Notes: generated from the sequence alone by a model not told the origin. A stretch of 64,000 nucleotides of DNA from Psychrobacillus faecigallinarum (GCF_014836595.1 NZ_JACSQO010000008.1:128019-192018); one strand, 5' to 3'; positions 1-8,580 are shown, counted from the first letter of the stretch. Numbers and translations are program-made.

Positions 1-179
1 CTCAAATAACGTTAATGATGGAACAACTGGACGAAAAGCATATCGGTCACTTATTATACTTTTACATGATGGCTTGTGCTTATAGTGCTTACTTGCTAGA
101 TATTAATCCTTTTGATCAGCCAGGTGTAGAAGACTATAAACGCAATATCTTTAAAATCCTTAAAAAGCCTGGATATTAA
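1..179 (+). CDS. pgi: Glucose-6-phosphate isomerase, C-terminal end (partial)
   Basis: Only the last 58 codons are present; the 5' part lies outside the window. The enzyme interconverts glucose-6-phosphate and fructose-6-phosphate in the cytosol. The frame contains [14 protein letters not shown], the conserved C-terminal signature of phosphoglucose isomerases, preceded by a helix rich in Tyr, Met and Ala ([17 protein letters not shown]) that is typical of this position. The protein ends KKPGY and is followed at once by a strong terminator, so it is the last gene of its transcript. The family call is firm for such a short piece. Confidence 0.9.
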   Translation, partial: QITLMMEQLDEKHIGHLLYFYMMACAYSAYLLDINPFDQPGVEDYKRNIFKILKKPGY

Positions 180-216
180 AAATGTAGCCCCTGTTTGGGG
201 CTACATTTTTATTTTT
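179..216 (+). terminator. Rho-independent terminator after pgi
   Basis: An 11-bp perfect stem (AATGTAGCCCC at 181-191, GGGGCTACATT at 197-207) with a 5-nt loop is followed by a T-rich run. It overlaps the pgi stop codon. Confidence 0.9.
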
Positions 217-324
217 GGGGTCGTGTTGTGCGTTTTTTTCGCTATTCCACCCGAATATTGATACCGATCGATTATTGGGTAAAACCGACTGCTTGTCAAT
301 TTTTCACTATAAAGCAAACCGTTT

Positions 325-1209
325 TTATACTACAAGCATTGCAGCTCCAAGCATGCCTGCTTCGTTACCGAAGGCTGCTCGTTTAATTTCTACTGGTTTT
401 ATCAATAATGGCTTAACTTTTTCTAGAAGCAAGTCCCACCATTCATCAGCTGATTCCGAAACGCCTCCACCGATCACAATACAATCCATATCTAGAACCG
501 CTTGAAGGGTAGAAATGATAATAGCAAAGTCTGCTAAAAAGCGATCTCTTGCAAGCTTCGCACTTTCTATATTCTGAGAAGCCAACTTAAATAAAGTATG
601 TGGTTTCGCCAATTCACCTGTTGTCGGGTCTACCACATCTTCTTCTTTGATTAACCTCTTTAGTGCAGTTCCCGACACATATTGTTCACTGCAGCCCGGT
701 CTACCACAACCACAAACTAACCCATTTGGATATAAGATCAAATGACCGATTTCTCCTGATCCACCGTTTGCACCATTCATAACTTGTCCATCAAAAACAA
801 AGCCCCCGCCTAACCCGGTGCCTACTGTAATACAGACAACCCTAGAAAATCCCTGTCCTGCGCCAATACGTGCTTCTGCAAGAGCTGCACAATTAGCATC
901 GTTATTCAATTCTACTCGCAGTCCCGTAGCAGCTTCTAATAGAGGTTTGGCAGGTGTACCTTCCCAACCTGGAAGCTCCTTCTCAAACGTCACGGTCCCA
1001 GTATCCGCATCTACAATTCCTCTAGTCCCAATACCAACCCCTGTGATGTCTGGAAACTCAGCCTTGACCTTTAAAACTTGTTCCTCTAAATAAGGGTATA
1101 ATGGCAGCTCGGTTGGTACTGTAATATCTGCTAACACTTCGCCAGCTTCATTGACAACACCCATCCGTATCTTTGTTCCACCAATATCTACTCCAAGTAC
1201 CTTCTTCAC
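325..1209 (-). CDS. ROK-family sugar kinase (glucokinase-like)
   Basis: A 294-aa ROK protein, expected to phosphorylate a hexose (probably glucose) with ATP in the cytosol. Visible motifs are the N-terminal phosphate-binding DIGGTK, the catalytic region NNDANCAALAE, the glycine-rich GTGLGGG, the ROK zinc motif CGCGRPGCSEQY, and GGGVSES near the C-terminus. A longer TTG start at 1227 exists. I prefer the GTG at 1209 because AGGAGA lies 8 nt upstream and the protein then begins at the usual VKKVLGVDIGG. The start is 1 nt after the stop of the alpha-glucosidase and its ribosome binding site lies inside that gene's last codons, so the two are translationally coupled. This fits a kinase acting on released glucose. 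ROK repressors are excluded by the missing N-terminal helix-turn-helix. Confidence 0.88.
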   Translation of the reverse strand: MKKVLGVDIGGTKIRMGVVNEAGEVLADITVPTELPLYPYLEEQVLKVKAEFPDITGVGIGTRGIVDADTGTVTFEKELPGWEGTPAKPLLEAATGLRVELNNDANCAALAEARIGAGQGFSRVVCITVGTGLGGGFVFDGQVMNGANGGSGEIGHLILYPNGLVCGCGRPGCSEQYVSGTALKRLIKEEDVVDPTTGELAKPHTLFKLASQNIESAKLARDRFLADFAIIISTLQAVLDMDCIVIGGGVSESADEWWDLLLEKVKPLLIKPVEIKRAAFGNEAGMLGAAMLVV

Positions 1210-1210
1210 T

Positions 1211-2902
1211 TTATAATCTCCTCTCAAAAGCTAATACCAATGCCTCATAGGGACGTACATTCATCCCTTGTTCTCCCAATTCTTGAGAGTCATAGTTAGC
1301 TATTATTACTTTTCCATCTAGTCCATCCACTTCACAGCTTGTCCATTCAAGCTTCTCCGTATTATCTGAGAAATTCGTGATGACAAGCCATTCTTCCTTC
1401 TCAGTTTTTCGCTTATACACAAAAAGGCTTGGATTATTGGGTAATAGCAAATGGAAGCTACCATACGTGATGATGTCGTGTTCTTTTCTCAACTCAATAA
1501 GCTTCTGATACGTATAAAAAACAGACGTTTTATCATCTAATGCCTGATCTACATTAATCTCGTTAGTATTTGGGTTCATTTGAATCCAGGGAATCCCCGT
1601 TGTAAATCCGCCATCCTTCGTCCACTGTATAGGGGTACGAGCGTTATCTCTTCCTTTTGCATAAATGCCCCTCATAATATCTTTCTCTAAAACTCCCTGT
1701 TCTATTTTACTGTTATACATATTAATAGTTTCAATATCCTTGTAATCTTCTATTCTATCAAATTTTACGTTAGTCATACCTAGCTCTTCCCCTTGATAAA
1801 TATAAGGGGTTCCCTGAAGCATATGGAGACAGATAGCCAACATTTTTGCAGAAGTTACTCGAAATTCCTGATCGTTACCAAAACGAGAAACTATGCGAGG
1901 CTGATCATGATTATTCCAATATAAACTATTCCATCCTACCTCATGAAGTGCATGTTGCCACTTTTGGAAGTTTTGCTTCAATGCTACTAAATCTAGTGGC
2001 TTCACGTCCCACTTTTCAAAAGGTCCACTATCGATATCCATGTGCTCAAAGGTGAATACCATATTCACCTCTTTGTTCGCTGGATTTGTATAGAGCTGCG
2101 CATCCTTTGGTGTAGCTCCTGGCATCTCCCCAACTGTTAGCACATCATAGTTTTGGAGTACTCGTTCATTCATTTCTTTTAAATGAGTATGAATTTTAGG
2201 TCCATTTATAAAATATGGACTTCCGTCTCCATACGCCTGACCCGGATTCACTTTTCCATCCGGCAGACCTTCCACTTTGGAAATGAAATTAATTACATCC
2301 ATTCGGAATCCACCTATTCCTTTATCCAACCAATAGGTCATCATCTCATATATATCGTCACGAAGAGCCTTATTCTCCCAGTTTAAATCTGGTTGTTTTT
2401 TTGAAAATAAATGTAAGTAATAAGACTCTGTTACCTCATCCTTTTCCCATGCAGAGCCTGAAAACACAGAGCCCCAGTTATTTGGTGGCTGATCGTTTTT
2501 TCCCTCTTTCCAAATATAATAGTCTCGATACTTAGAGTCCTTCGAGGATTTCGATTCCACAAACCAGGCGTGTTCATCGGAGGTATGGTTTACGACAAGA
2601 TCCATTACGATACGTAATCCTCTTGCATCTGCTTCCTGTATTAATCTATCAAAGTCTTCCATTGTTCCAAACTCATCCAATATAGTACGGTAATCTCTAA
2701 TGTCATAGCCATTGTCGTCATTCGGAGAATCAAAAACAGGGCTCAACCAAATAACATCTACGCCAAGTCTCTGTAAATAATCTAATTTAGATATAATCCC
2801 TGGTAAATCTCCAATCCCATCTCCATTAGAGTCCATAAAACTCCGTGGATAGATTTGGTAGACCACACTTCGTTTCCACCAAGGCTCTTTATTTGTTTTC
2901 AT
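1211..2902 (-). CDS. GH13 alpha-glucosidase (oligo-1,6-glucosidase / MalL-like)
   Basis: A 563-aa cytosolic glycoside hydrolase family 13 enzyme that releases glucose from short alpha-glucosides. In order it shows VIWLSPVFDSPNDDNGYD, DLVVNHTS (region I), GFRMDVINF (region II, nucleophile Asp), VGEMPG (region III, acid Glu) and NNHDQPR (region IV, second Asp), then a C-terminal beta domain. Isomaltose, maltose or sucrose specificity cannot be read securely. The open frame begins at an ATG at 2941, but that ATG overlaps the -10 box. The ATG at 2902, with GGAG just upstream and followed by the usual WWKRSVVYQIYPRSF, is the likely start. It is the first gene of a two-gene unit with the ROK kinase and is controlled by the LacI-type operator at 2947-2960. 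Confidence 0.93.
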   Translation of the reverse strand: MKTNKEPWWKRSVVYQIYPRSFMDSNGDGIGDLPGIISKLDYLQRLGVDVIWLSPVFDSPNDDNGYDIRDYRTILDEFGTMEDFDRLIQEADARGLRIVMDLVVNHTSDEHAWFVESKSSKDSKYRDYYIWKEGKNDQPPNNWGSVFSGSAWEKDEVTESYYLHLFSKKQPDLNWENKALRDDIYEMMTYWLDKGIGGFRMDVINFISKVEGLPDGKVNPGQAYGDGSPYFINGPKIHTHLKEMNERVLQNYDVLTVGEMPGATPKDAQLYTNPANKEVNMVFTFEHMDIDSGPFEKWDVKPLDLVALKQNFQKWQHALHEVGWNSLYWNNHDQPRIVSRFGNDQEFRVTSAKMLAICLHMLQGTPYIYQGEELGMTNVKFDRIEDYKDIETINMYNSKIEQGVLEKDIMRGIYAKGRDNARTPIQWTKDGGFTTGIPWIQMNPNTNEINVDQALDDKTSVFYTYQKLIELRKEHDIITYGSFHLLLPNNPSLFVYKRKTEKEEWLVITNFSDNTEKLEWTSCEVDGLDGKVIIANYDSQELGEQGMNVRPYEALVLAFERRL

Positions 2903-2939
2903 GCTTCTCCGACCCCCATCAGAAATATTTGATATATTC

Positions 2940-2960
2940 ATTATAATGCAAACGCTTGCA
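2940..2960 (-). promoter_or_regulatory. Promoter -10 box with overlapping cre/LacI-type operator
   Basis: On the minus strand TATAAT (2940-2945) lies directly after a perfect 14-bp palindrome, TGCAAACGCTTGCA (2947-2960). The palindrome fits the CcpA cre pattern TGNAANCGNTNNCA and equally a local LacI/GalR-family repressor. It fills the -35/-10 spacer, so binding should block RNA polymerase. No good -35 hexamer is visible. Confidence 0.75.
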
Positions 2961-3042
2961 TAAAGTGATATCTTTTTTGAAAAACTTCAATCTATTCTTT
3001 CTATCTTTTTTATTAAATATCTTAATAACAACATTTTATAAA

Positions 3043-3070
3043 GAAAAAACCCTTCCACTTGGAAAGGGTG
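3043..3070 (-). terminator. Terminator after yjdM
   Basis: The stem CCCTTTCC/GGAAGGG with an AAGT loop reads into TTTTTTC on the minus strand, just past the stop at 3075. Confidence 0.85.
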
Positions 3071-3074
3071 CAAA

Positions 3075-3419
3075 TCAACTCTTTTTTACAAATTCGGATT
3101 TTAACTTCATAGCTCCGAATCCATCAATTTTACAATCAATATTATGGTCTCCGTCTACTAGGCGAATGCTCTTTACCTTGGTACCAATTTTTAATGTAGA
3201 GGAGCTTCCTTTTACTTTTAAATCTTTAATAACGGTTACAGAATCTCCATCTTGGAGGATATTGCCGTTAGCATCCTTTACTTCTAACTCGTCTACTACT
3301 TCTGCTCTTTCTTCTATCAATGACCATTCATATGCACATTCAGGACAAACTAGAAGAGAGCCATCCTCATATGTATATTCAGAACTACACTTCGGGCAAT
3401 TCGGCAAAGCTGTCGTCAT
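3075..3419 (-). CDS. yjdM: Zinc-ribbon protein YjdM (PhnA family)
   Basis: 114 aa. The N-terminus carries a rubredoxin-like zinc knuckle, [13 protein letters not shown] followed by CPECAYEW. The C-terminal PhnA domain contains [36 protein letters not shown] and [20 protein letters not shown], so the whole length matches the E. coli YjdM/PhnA family. The historical link to phosphonate use is weak and the molecular role is uncertain. It is a monocistronic gene with its own terminator; the ribosome binding site GGAGG lies just upstream of the ATG. Confidence 0.93.
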   Translation of the reverse strand: MTTALPNCPKCSSEYTYEDGSLLVCPECAYEWSLIEERAEVVDELEVKDANGNILQDGDSVTVIKDLKVKGSSSTLKIGTKVKSIRLVDGDHNIDCKIDGFGAMKLKSEFVKKS

Positions 3420-3578
3420 TATATTACCTCCATTTACTCTTCATTTTAATATAGTAATCTAAGCCATTCAACACATTTCAATATGAGGAAGGTTTATCCA
3501 GATTTCTTTGTGGGTAACTAATTATTAACCTTCCTAATTAAAATATATTCAAAAATACGGCGAGAGGAGGAATGGGAC

Positions 3579-3728
3579 ATGGATGAAGAAAAACGAGTAG
3601 AAGTACATCGTGAAGAACGAACAGATTCTGGGATGGTAGGAGCAACTTTCATCAAGTATGCTGCTTACTTAATAATATTCTTTGGTATCCTTTGGTTCCT
3701 AATCTCTTACGTATTTCCAATGTTTTAA
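3579..3728 (+). CDS. Small single-span membrane protein (49 aa)
   Basis: The product has a charged N-terminal half (MDEEKRVEVHREERTDSG) and one hydrophobic segment from about residue 27 to 47 (YAAYLIIFFGILWFLISYVF), so it is probably a membrane protein with its N-terminus in the cytosol. GAGGAGG lies 8 nt before the ATG and a good terminator follows 12 nt after the stop, giving a complete transcription unit. I do not recognise a function; small proteins of this shape are common in Bacillales. Confidence 0.75.
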   Translation: MDEEKRVEVHREERTDSGMVGATFIKYAAYLIIFFGILWFLISYVFPMF

Positions 3729-3738
3729 TTGGTATTAA

Positions 3739-3775
3739 GATCCACGTCTGACCACATGCGGACGTGGATTTTCCC
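3739..3775 (+). terminator. Terminator of the 49-aa gene
   Basis: The stem ATCCACGTC/GACGTGGAT (3740-3748 and 3761-3769) is followed by TTTTCCC. Confidence 0.85.
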
Positions 3776-3909
3776 TTTTAAAAATCCCTTTACCTCTCAC
3801 CCTTCTTATATTTCAACTACATTTGCCTTACTTAAAAGTTCTATTGCACATTCCACGTTGCCTGCACCTTCACTTTATTTTTAGGAGCTAAAGTTATTTA
3901 CTTTCATAT

Positions 3910-3944
3910 AAAAAAAGAAGCCCTATTAATAAGGACTTCTTTAT
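3910..3944 (-). terminator. Terminator of the pyruvate-oxidase-like gene
   Basis: On the minus strand AAGAAGTCCT pairs with AGGGCTTCTT (one G-U), followed by a run of seven T. It starts within 10 nt of the stop codon at 3949. Confidence 0.85.
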
Positions 3945-3948
3945 ACGG

Positions 3949-5556
3949 TTATTCTGTCTCTAGGAAGAATGCTTGTTCTGTGTATATATCCACCAATGTT
4001 GGCCCTTTTGTTTGAAGGGCTTGACTTAGTAACTCTTCTAAATTTTCATCACTCTCAACTCGAAACCCTTTCCATCCACAGGCTTCTGCCACCTGAACAA
4101 AATTTGGGTTGGTAAGTTGTGTACCTAGCTCTTCATTGCCGGACGCTTGAATTTTATCACTTTCCATTTGAAGTGCTCCATTATTAAAAACGACTACCGT
4201 GATATCTAGCCCATAGCGAGTAGCAGTCAATAGGTCGGCTAACGTCATTTCAAGACCGCCATCACCCACCACAGCTACCACTTGTTTTTCTGGTTGCTCC
4301 AGCTTTACAGCCATTGCTGCTGGAAGCCCAAAGCCCATGGAACGCCAATAGCCTGAAAAGAGTACCTTTTGGTTGGTTTGTCGGAAGTTCCTGTTCATCC
4401 AGACTGTTACATCTCCTGTATCTAAAGTGATGACCGCATCGTCTGCCACCGTTTGTTCTAGACCTCTAGCTATTCGAGATGGATGGACTGGCGCCCCTTC
4501 TATTTGGCCTTCCTGTTCATTTTGATCTGCCCATTTTTCTTTTATTGTCTCTATACGATTAAGCCACTCATCATTTTTTTTGTGTCCATTCACACTTTGT
4601 TGCAGTAAAGGAACAACTTGCTCGGCTCTTCCCTTTATCCCAAAATCTGCAGCAACTCTCTTCTTGGCATGCTCTAGATTTAGATCAATGTGAATGATAG
4701 TCGCATTTTCAGGAACATATCCCTCTGGCCACCAGGTTGCACCTACTATTAAAACAACATCAGCTTCCTTAAAAACTTTTGGCGCATGAGGATTTCCACC
4801 TTCCCCAATTCCCTGAAGAAGATGAGGCGTAGAATCTTTAAAGATTCCTTTACCTCCTAGACTTATTAAAATTCCTGCTCCCCAGGTCATAGCAAGCTCT
4901 TCTAAATCCCCAGCAGCCTTTCTTGCTCCTGCACCAGCTAAGATCATTGGCTGACGAGCCTGCTTCATCACCTTGGATACCTCTTCTAAATCGTTCAGTT
5001 CAAAGGAGCCTGTCCCCTCTAAAATACGAGGGAGCTGTCGTGCCCTTGCTTTAGTTTCTTTTTCAAATAAATCCTTAGGAACTGATATATGTGTAACGGT
5101 ACTCTGTTGAAGAGAAATTTCAGCTGCCTTCTGAAGCAAATCTACAATAGCACTTTCACTGTTTAGATTTGCAGAATAGGTCGCGAATGGCTTGAACAAC
5201 TCCTGCTGATCGACATACTGCTGAAAGTCCGTTCCCATATCTTTTTGAGCAGCCTGTCCAGTTAAGGCTAAGACAGGAGCCTTGTCTGAGTATGCGTCAC
5301 CTAGCCCATTTAAAAGATTTGCCGCTCCTGGTCCCATTGTGGATGTACATACTGCCAATCTTCCTGTCAATTTTGCTTCCGCCGAAGCCATGAAAGCCGC
5401 TACTGATTCATGCTTTACTGCGATAAACTCGATTTTATCCTGTTTGGCCATCGCATCTAACAATCCAATAATGGTATCACCTGTCACACCATAAATGCGC
5501 TTAACCCCTAGAAGCGACAGCTGGTCTAATATAACCTCTGCGACGTTTTTACTCAT
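3949..5556 (-). CDS. Thiamine-diphosphate enzyme, pyruvate oxidase type (YdaP-like)
   Basis: A 535-aa enzyme of the pyruvate oxidase/acetolactate synthase family. The N-terminal domain has GVTGDTIIGLLDA and the catalytic Glu in KHESVAAFMA. The central FAD/nucleotide domain contains LAGAGARKA. The C-terminal domain holds the ThDP motif GDGGLEMTLADLLTATRYGLDITVVVFNN. The likely reaction is oxidative decarboxylation of pyruvate, as for B. subtilis YdaP, a general-stress protein. No acetolactate synthase small subunit or amino-acid genes lie nearby, which argues against an anabolic role. The start has GGAGAGGA six nt upstream. A sigma-B-like promoter 40 nt upstream supports the YdaP comparison. 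It is about 40 residues shorter than YdaP as I remember it. Confidence 0.88.
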   Translation of the reverse strand: MSKNVAEVILDQLSLLGVKRIYGVTGDTIIGLLDAMAKQDKIEFIAVKHESVAAFMASAEAKLTGRLAVCTSTMGPGAANLLNGLGDAYSDKAPVLALTGQAAQKDMGTDFQQYVDQQELFKPFATYSANLNSESAIVDLLQKAAEISLQQSTVTHISVPKDLFEKETKARARQLPRILEGTGSFELNDLEEVSKVMKQARQPMILAGAGARKAAGDLEELAMTWGAGILISLGGKGIFKDSTPHLLQGIGEGGNPHAPKVFKEADVVLIVGATWWPEGYVPENATIIHIDLNLEHAKKRVAADFGIKGRAEQVVPLLQQSVNGHKKNDEWLNRIETIKEKWADQNEQEGQIEGAPVHPSRIARGLEQTVADDAVITLDTGDVTVWMNRNFRQTNQKVLFSGYWRSMGFGLPAAMAVKLEQPEKQVVAVVGDGGLEMTLADLLTATRYGLDITVVVFNNGALQMESDKIQASGNEELGTQLTNPNFVQVAEACGWKGFRVESDENLEELLSQALQTKGPTLVDIYTEQAFFLETE

Positions 5557-5595
5557 AGAAATCCTCTCCTTTAAAAAAAGTTTGTTACCAATTAA

Positions 5596-5620
5596 ATTCC
5601 CTTATACAAATGGGTTAAAC
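5596..5620 (-). promoter_or_regulatory. Sigma-B-type promoter
   Basis: The minus strand reads GTTTAA (5615-5620), 13 nt, then GGGAAT (5596-5601). The sigma-B consensus is GTTTAA, 12-15 nt, GGGTAT, so only one base differs. The predicted transcript starts about 30 nt before the pyruvate-oxidase ATG. Confidence 0.75.
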
Positions 5621-5764
5621 AAATTACTTTTAGAAGAGGGAATTATAATACTTACTATTAACATTCTTGTATAGTAAACGTTTGGCAATTACTGAGCAGA
5701 CAAAGAGGGGTTTTCTAGAAAATATGCTATATTAACTCTATAAAAAGGAAGGTTGGGTGAGATC

Positions 5765-6493
5765 ATGAAAATTGAAGTATGGTCTGATTTTGTTTGTCCA
5801 TTTTGTTATATAGGAAAGCGTCGTTTAGAGCAAGCTTTAGAGGAATTTGACCACAAAAACAAGGTAGAGGTTAGCTATAAAAGCTTTGAGCTTCAGCCTC
5901 ATCTACCAAGTGATAAAAATGTAACTATTCATGAAATGCTTGCCAAAAAGATGAATACGACACCTGAGCAGGCTAAAGCGATGAATCAACAAATTATTGC
6001 TAGTGCAGCAACAGTAGGGTTAGCTTACCAATTTGACGAGATGAAACAAACAAATACGCTAGATGCACATCGTTTAGTTAAATATGCGGAAACAAAAGGA
6101 AAAGGTAGCGAGTTAACAGAACGCCTTTTAAGCGCACATTTCTTGGAATCTCAATTTCTTGGAGAGCAGGAAACTCTTTTAAGCTTAGCTACTGATGTAG
6201 GCTTAAATCGTGAGGAAGCAAGCAAAGTACTTTCTGGCTCCGAATATTTAGATGATGTCCGTATGGATCAACAGGAAGGCCAACAGCTTGGTGTTCAAGG
6301 TGTACCTTTCTTTGTTTTCAACCGAAAATATGCTATTTCTGGAGCACAACCACATGAAGCTTTTGTCCAAACACTGAAAAAGGTATGGGAAGAAGAGAAT
6401 CAGTCCTCTCCTCTGCAACATATCCATTCGGATTCGGAAGCAACTTGTACCGACGATGGCTGTGAAATAACCGAGACAAATAAAGAGGCTTAA
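5765..6493 (+). CDS. DsbA-family thiol oxidoreductase (FrnE-like)
   Basis: A 242-aa thioredoxin-fold protein of the FrnE/2-hydroxychromene-2-carboxylate isomerase branch of the DsbA superfamily. The active site CPFC is at residues 11-14 (WSDFVCPFCYIGKRRLE), and the cis-proline loop is GVQGVPFFVF near residue 180. No signal peptide is present, so it acts in the cytosol. The ATG at 5765 is chosen over a TTG at 5753 because the family begins MKIEVWSDF; the purine-rich AAGGAAGG sits somewhat far upstream. The tail after residue 220 adds a Cys-containing extension (CTDDGC) not needed for the fold. It is divergent from the pyruvate oxidase gene. Confidence 0.88.
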   Translation: MKIEVWSDFVCPFCYIGKRRLEQALEEFDHKNKVEVSYKSFELQPHLPSDKNVTIHEMLAKKMNTTPEQAKAMNQQIIASAATVGLAYQFDEMKQTNTLDAHRLVKYAETKGKGSELTERLLSAHFLESQFLGEQETLLSLATDVGLNREEASKVLSGSEYLDDVRMDQQEGQQLGVQGVPFFVFNRKYAISGAQPHEAFVQTLKKVWEEENQSSPLQHIHSDSEATCTDDGCEITETNKEA

Positions 6494-6554
6494 ATCTTGA
6501 AAGTTCAAGAATTAGCATAGTAGGATAGAAATCGTTAAAACATGAAAAACCATC

Positions 6555-6597
6555 AAAAAGGCCATAAGCTGAGTAATACTCAGCTTATGGCCTTTTT
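6555..6597. terminator. Bidirectional terminator
   Basis: A near-perfect stem of about 19 bp (AAAAAGGCCATAAGCTGAG with its complement, loop TAAT) with A and T runs on the two sides. It serves both the DsbA-family gene and the convergent gene ending at 6598. Confidence 0.92.
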
Positions 6598-7794
6598 TTA
6601 TTTTATTTCTAATAGAACTTTATAGATTTCACTTATCGTTGGTAGCTTTAGTAATTTTCGTTCACTGTAAATATTAATCAGTTCCTTTTGAATAATCTCC
6701 CCAGCAAATTGCTCTCGATTCTCAGCCTTAAACATATTACGTAACAATTTAGGGATTTTGTATTTCGACTTAAATATATCTAAAAGCTTCTGTAGCTCCA
6801 ACTCATTCAATAAATGATCATAGACGTGCTGCTCCAGCTCTACTTCAAATATATCTAGCATTTCTTTTGCATCATCTTCAATAAAACGATCTAAAATTCT
6901 ACCGGCAATTTTAGAGGTGAGGATACTACCAATGATTAAACCAACTATACCACCGACCAAAGCGCCCGTGCTTGTGCTTCCCCAAGGAACGAGAACGCCG
7001 ATGCTGGCACCGATTGCCATACCACCTATACTACCCGCTACATTTGCCGCTGTTTTCGTTATATTCTTAAATAATTGGGTTTTAGACATTTCGCCCTTAA
7101 CAGCACGTGAAATATCTAATGTTGAAAGCACACCAGTTACAAGCGCTCCCGTAACTACGTTGGCATTGAGCAACAAAATTGTTTTTTTGGCTGCTAGAGA
7201 ACTGATCATTGCCTTGTGAGTGAACTTCCCCGCAGCTTTCTTTGCTACAACCTTCGCTCCATTTTTTTGAATGGCACCTCTAACCCCACCCCCTAATTCA
7301 AAGGCATCATCTAGCTCAATATCCTGCATATCATTTGCCAGTATCTCATCCACTACGGCCTCTCCTACTATATTTAAGCCTGTGTAGACGGCATTTTCTA
7401 CTGCTTCCTCACGCGTAGCACCATTCCAAGCACTTTGTGCAAAAGCGATAGCAGCACTCATTCCTAAGGACTCATTCTGTAGCTGAACACGTCCGCTTTC
7501 CTCCAAGATTAGTCCCTCTATTAAGCCCGCCTCTGCTATATAGCGTACTTGCCTATATGTAAAAGCACCTTGCTTCACGGTATCTTTCGCAAGTTCCGAG
7601 TTTTGCAAACGTACTGTTAGCTGAGCCACAACCTCATCGTATTGATCAAAAGGTACCTCTAATTTAATAGCACCCAGTTGGTTAACATATAGTAACTGCT
7701 CATCTGACAGACTTGACTCAACCGTTTCTTTCACCGTAGAGCAATAAATATTTTGTAAAAAATGCTCATTCTTAATATATTCAATATTTTCCAC
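6598..7794 (-). CDS. Unknown protein with glycine-zipper membrane segments
   Basis: 398 aa, not recognised. The first 150 residues look soluble and helical. Residues about 205-300 hold three hydrophobic stretches rich in small residues: TILLLNANVVTGALVTGVLS, then NVAGSIGGMAIGASIGVLV, then GALVGGIVGLIIGSIL. The GxxxG spacing resembles glycine zippers that pack in membranes. The C-terminal 110 residues are charged and helical with several LL/EL heptads. A TTG at 7827 would give 409 aa but lacks a ribosome binding site; the GTG at 7794 has GGAGG 10 nt upstream. It is a single gene whose stop overlaps the shared terminator. Confidence 0.6.
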   Translation of the reverse strand: MENIEYIKNEHFLQNIYCSTVKETVESSLSDEQLLYVNQLGAIKLEVPFDQYDEVVAQLTVRLQNSELAKDTVKQGAFTYRQVRYIAEAGLIEGLILEESGRVQLQNESLGMSAAIAFAQSAWNGATREEAVENAVYTGLNIVGEAVVDEILANDMQDIELDDAFELGGGVRGAIQKNGAKVVAKKAAGKFTHKAMISSLAAKKTILLLNANVVTGALVTGVLSTLDISRAVKGEMSKTQLFKNITKTAANVAGSIGGMAIGASIGVLVPWGSTSTGALVGGIVGLIIGSILTSKIAGRILDRFIEDDAKEMLDIFEVELEQHVYDHLLNELELQKLLDIFKSKYKIPKLLRNMFKAENREQFAGEIIQKELINIYSERKLLKLPTISEIYKVLLEIK

Positions 7795-7916
7795 TTTCGT
7801 CTTGCCTCCACTAGTTTCCTCTAACAAATAAGGAAACCATAGATCGAAGGAGTTGTACAGATAAAAAGAAATAACAACACTAATTTGTCACACGTTTTTG
7901 TGAAAGGTTATAGCGA

Positions 7917-8047
7917 TGGGGATAACTTTATATTTGTTGTTTAAGAATGGATAATCTGTGTATAAGTGCATAACTTTTGGAGTAAGATGTTAATTTTACT
8001 CTGATGAAGATATTTAGCATGGGATATGTGAGTAACTTTGTGGAGAA
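7917..8047 (+). other. Cluster of DnaA-box-like 9-mers
   Basis: Compared with TGTGGATAA (the complement of the DnaA box TTATCCACA), TGGGGATAA (7917), TGTGTATAA (7957) and TGTGGAGAA (8039) have one mismatch each. AATGGATAA (7946) and AGTGCATAA (7965) have two. All five are on the same strand in an AT-rich, gene-free stretch. No dnaA or dnaN is near, so this would be a cluster outside oriC. Chance is not excluded. Confidence 0.35.
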
Positions 8048-8186
8048 CACCTAAGTTTAGATGTATTTAATACAATATAAACTTTACACTGGGGAAAAGT
8101 TGTTTATAAATATAAATACATAAGATAAGAGCATGGACTGTTCCCATTTACCATATCTAAATTGAAATACCTTCTTGCTCAAAAAA

Positions 8187-8256
8187 AGAGATACTCTTGT
8201 ATCTCTCAGACTGTAGACAAACACCATGAATTTTGGCGTTTTGCCTACAGTCTTTT
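8187..8256. repeat. Palindrome copy 1 plus terminator-like hairpin
   Basis: AGAGATACTCTTGTATCTCT at 8187-8206 is itself an 8-bp hairpin and recurs identically at 8630-8649. Directly after it AGACTGTAG pairs with CTACAGTCT (8207-8252), followed by seven T, which would terminate plus-strand transcripts. Confidence 0.7.
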
Positions 8257-8288
8257 TTTCTTTTAAGAGATAAAGCTAGAAATGCTAA

Positions 8289-8372
8289 TCTCCGCTGCGA
8301 GCGGACGCTTTCCGCGGGCACGGCTTCAGCTCGCGCTATTCCCGCTGGAGTCGCCGCTCTCCGCTCTCATCA
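8289..8372. repeat. GC-rich dispersed repeat, copy 1
   Basis: A GC-rich block in an AT-rich region, with GCGAGCGGACGC, TTTCCGCGGGCACGG and GGAGTCGCCGC. It shares GGAGTCGCCGC and GGGCACGG-type pieces with the block at 31665-31755, so both belong to a dispersed non-coding repeat family. Confidence 0.55.
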
Positions 8373-8580
8373 CCAGTGCTTCCTATTAAAGGAATGAGGG
8401 GATGGATAATGTAGCTGAGGACTTGCGACACAACTTTTAAGAAATATATGGAAAGAGTATAGAAAACATGGTATGCGATGGACAACCCTAATGGAATAAA
8501 AAAATTGTCCATGCAGGCGATGCTTACATTTGCTGACTTAAATCTTAAGAAACTAGCCAGATTAAACCTAGATTAATTGG

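Noticed and set aside
215..505. Plus-strand frame opposite the ROK kinase
   Set aside because: It is a shadow of the well-supported minus-strand gene and spans the pgi terminator.
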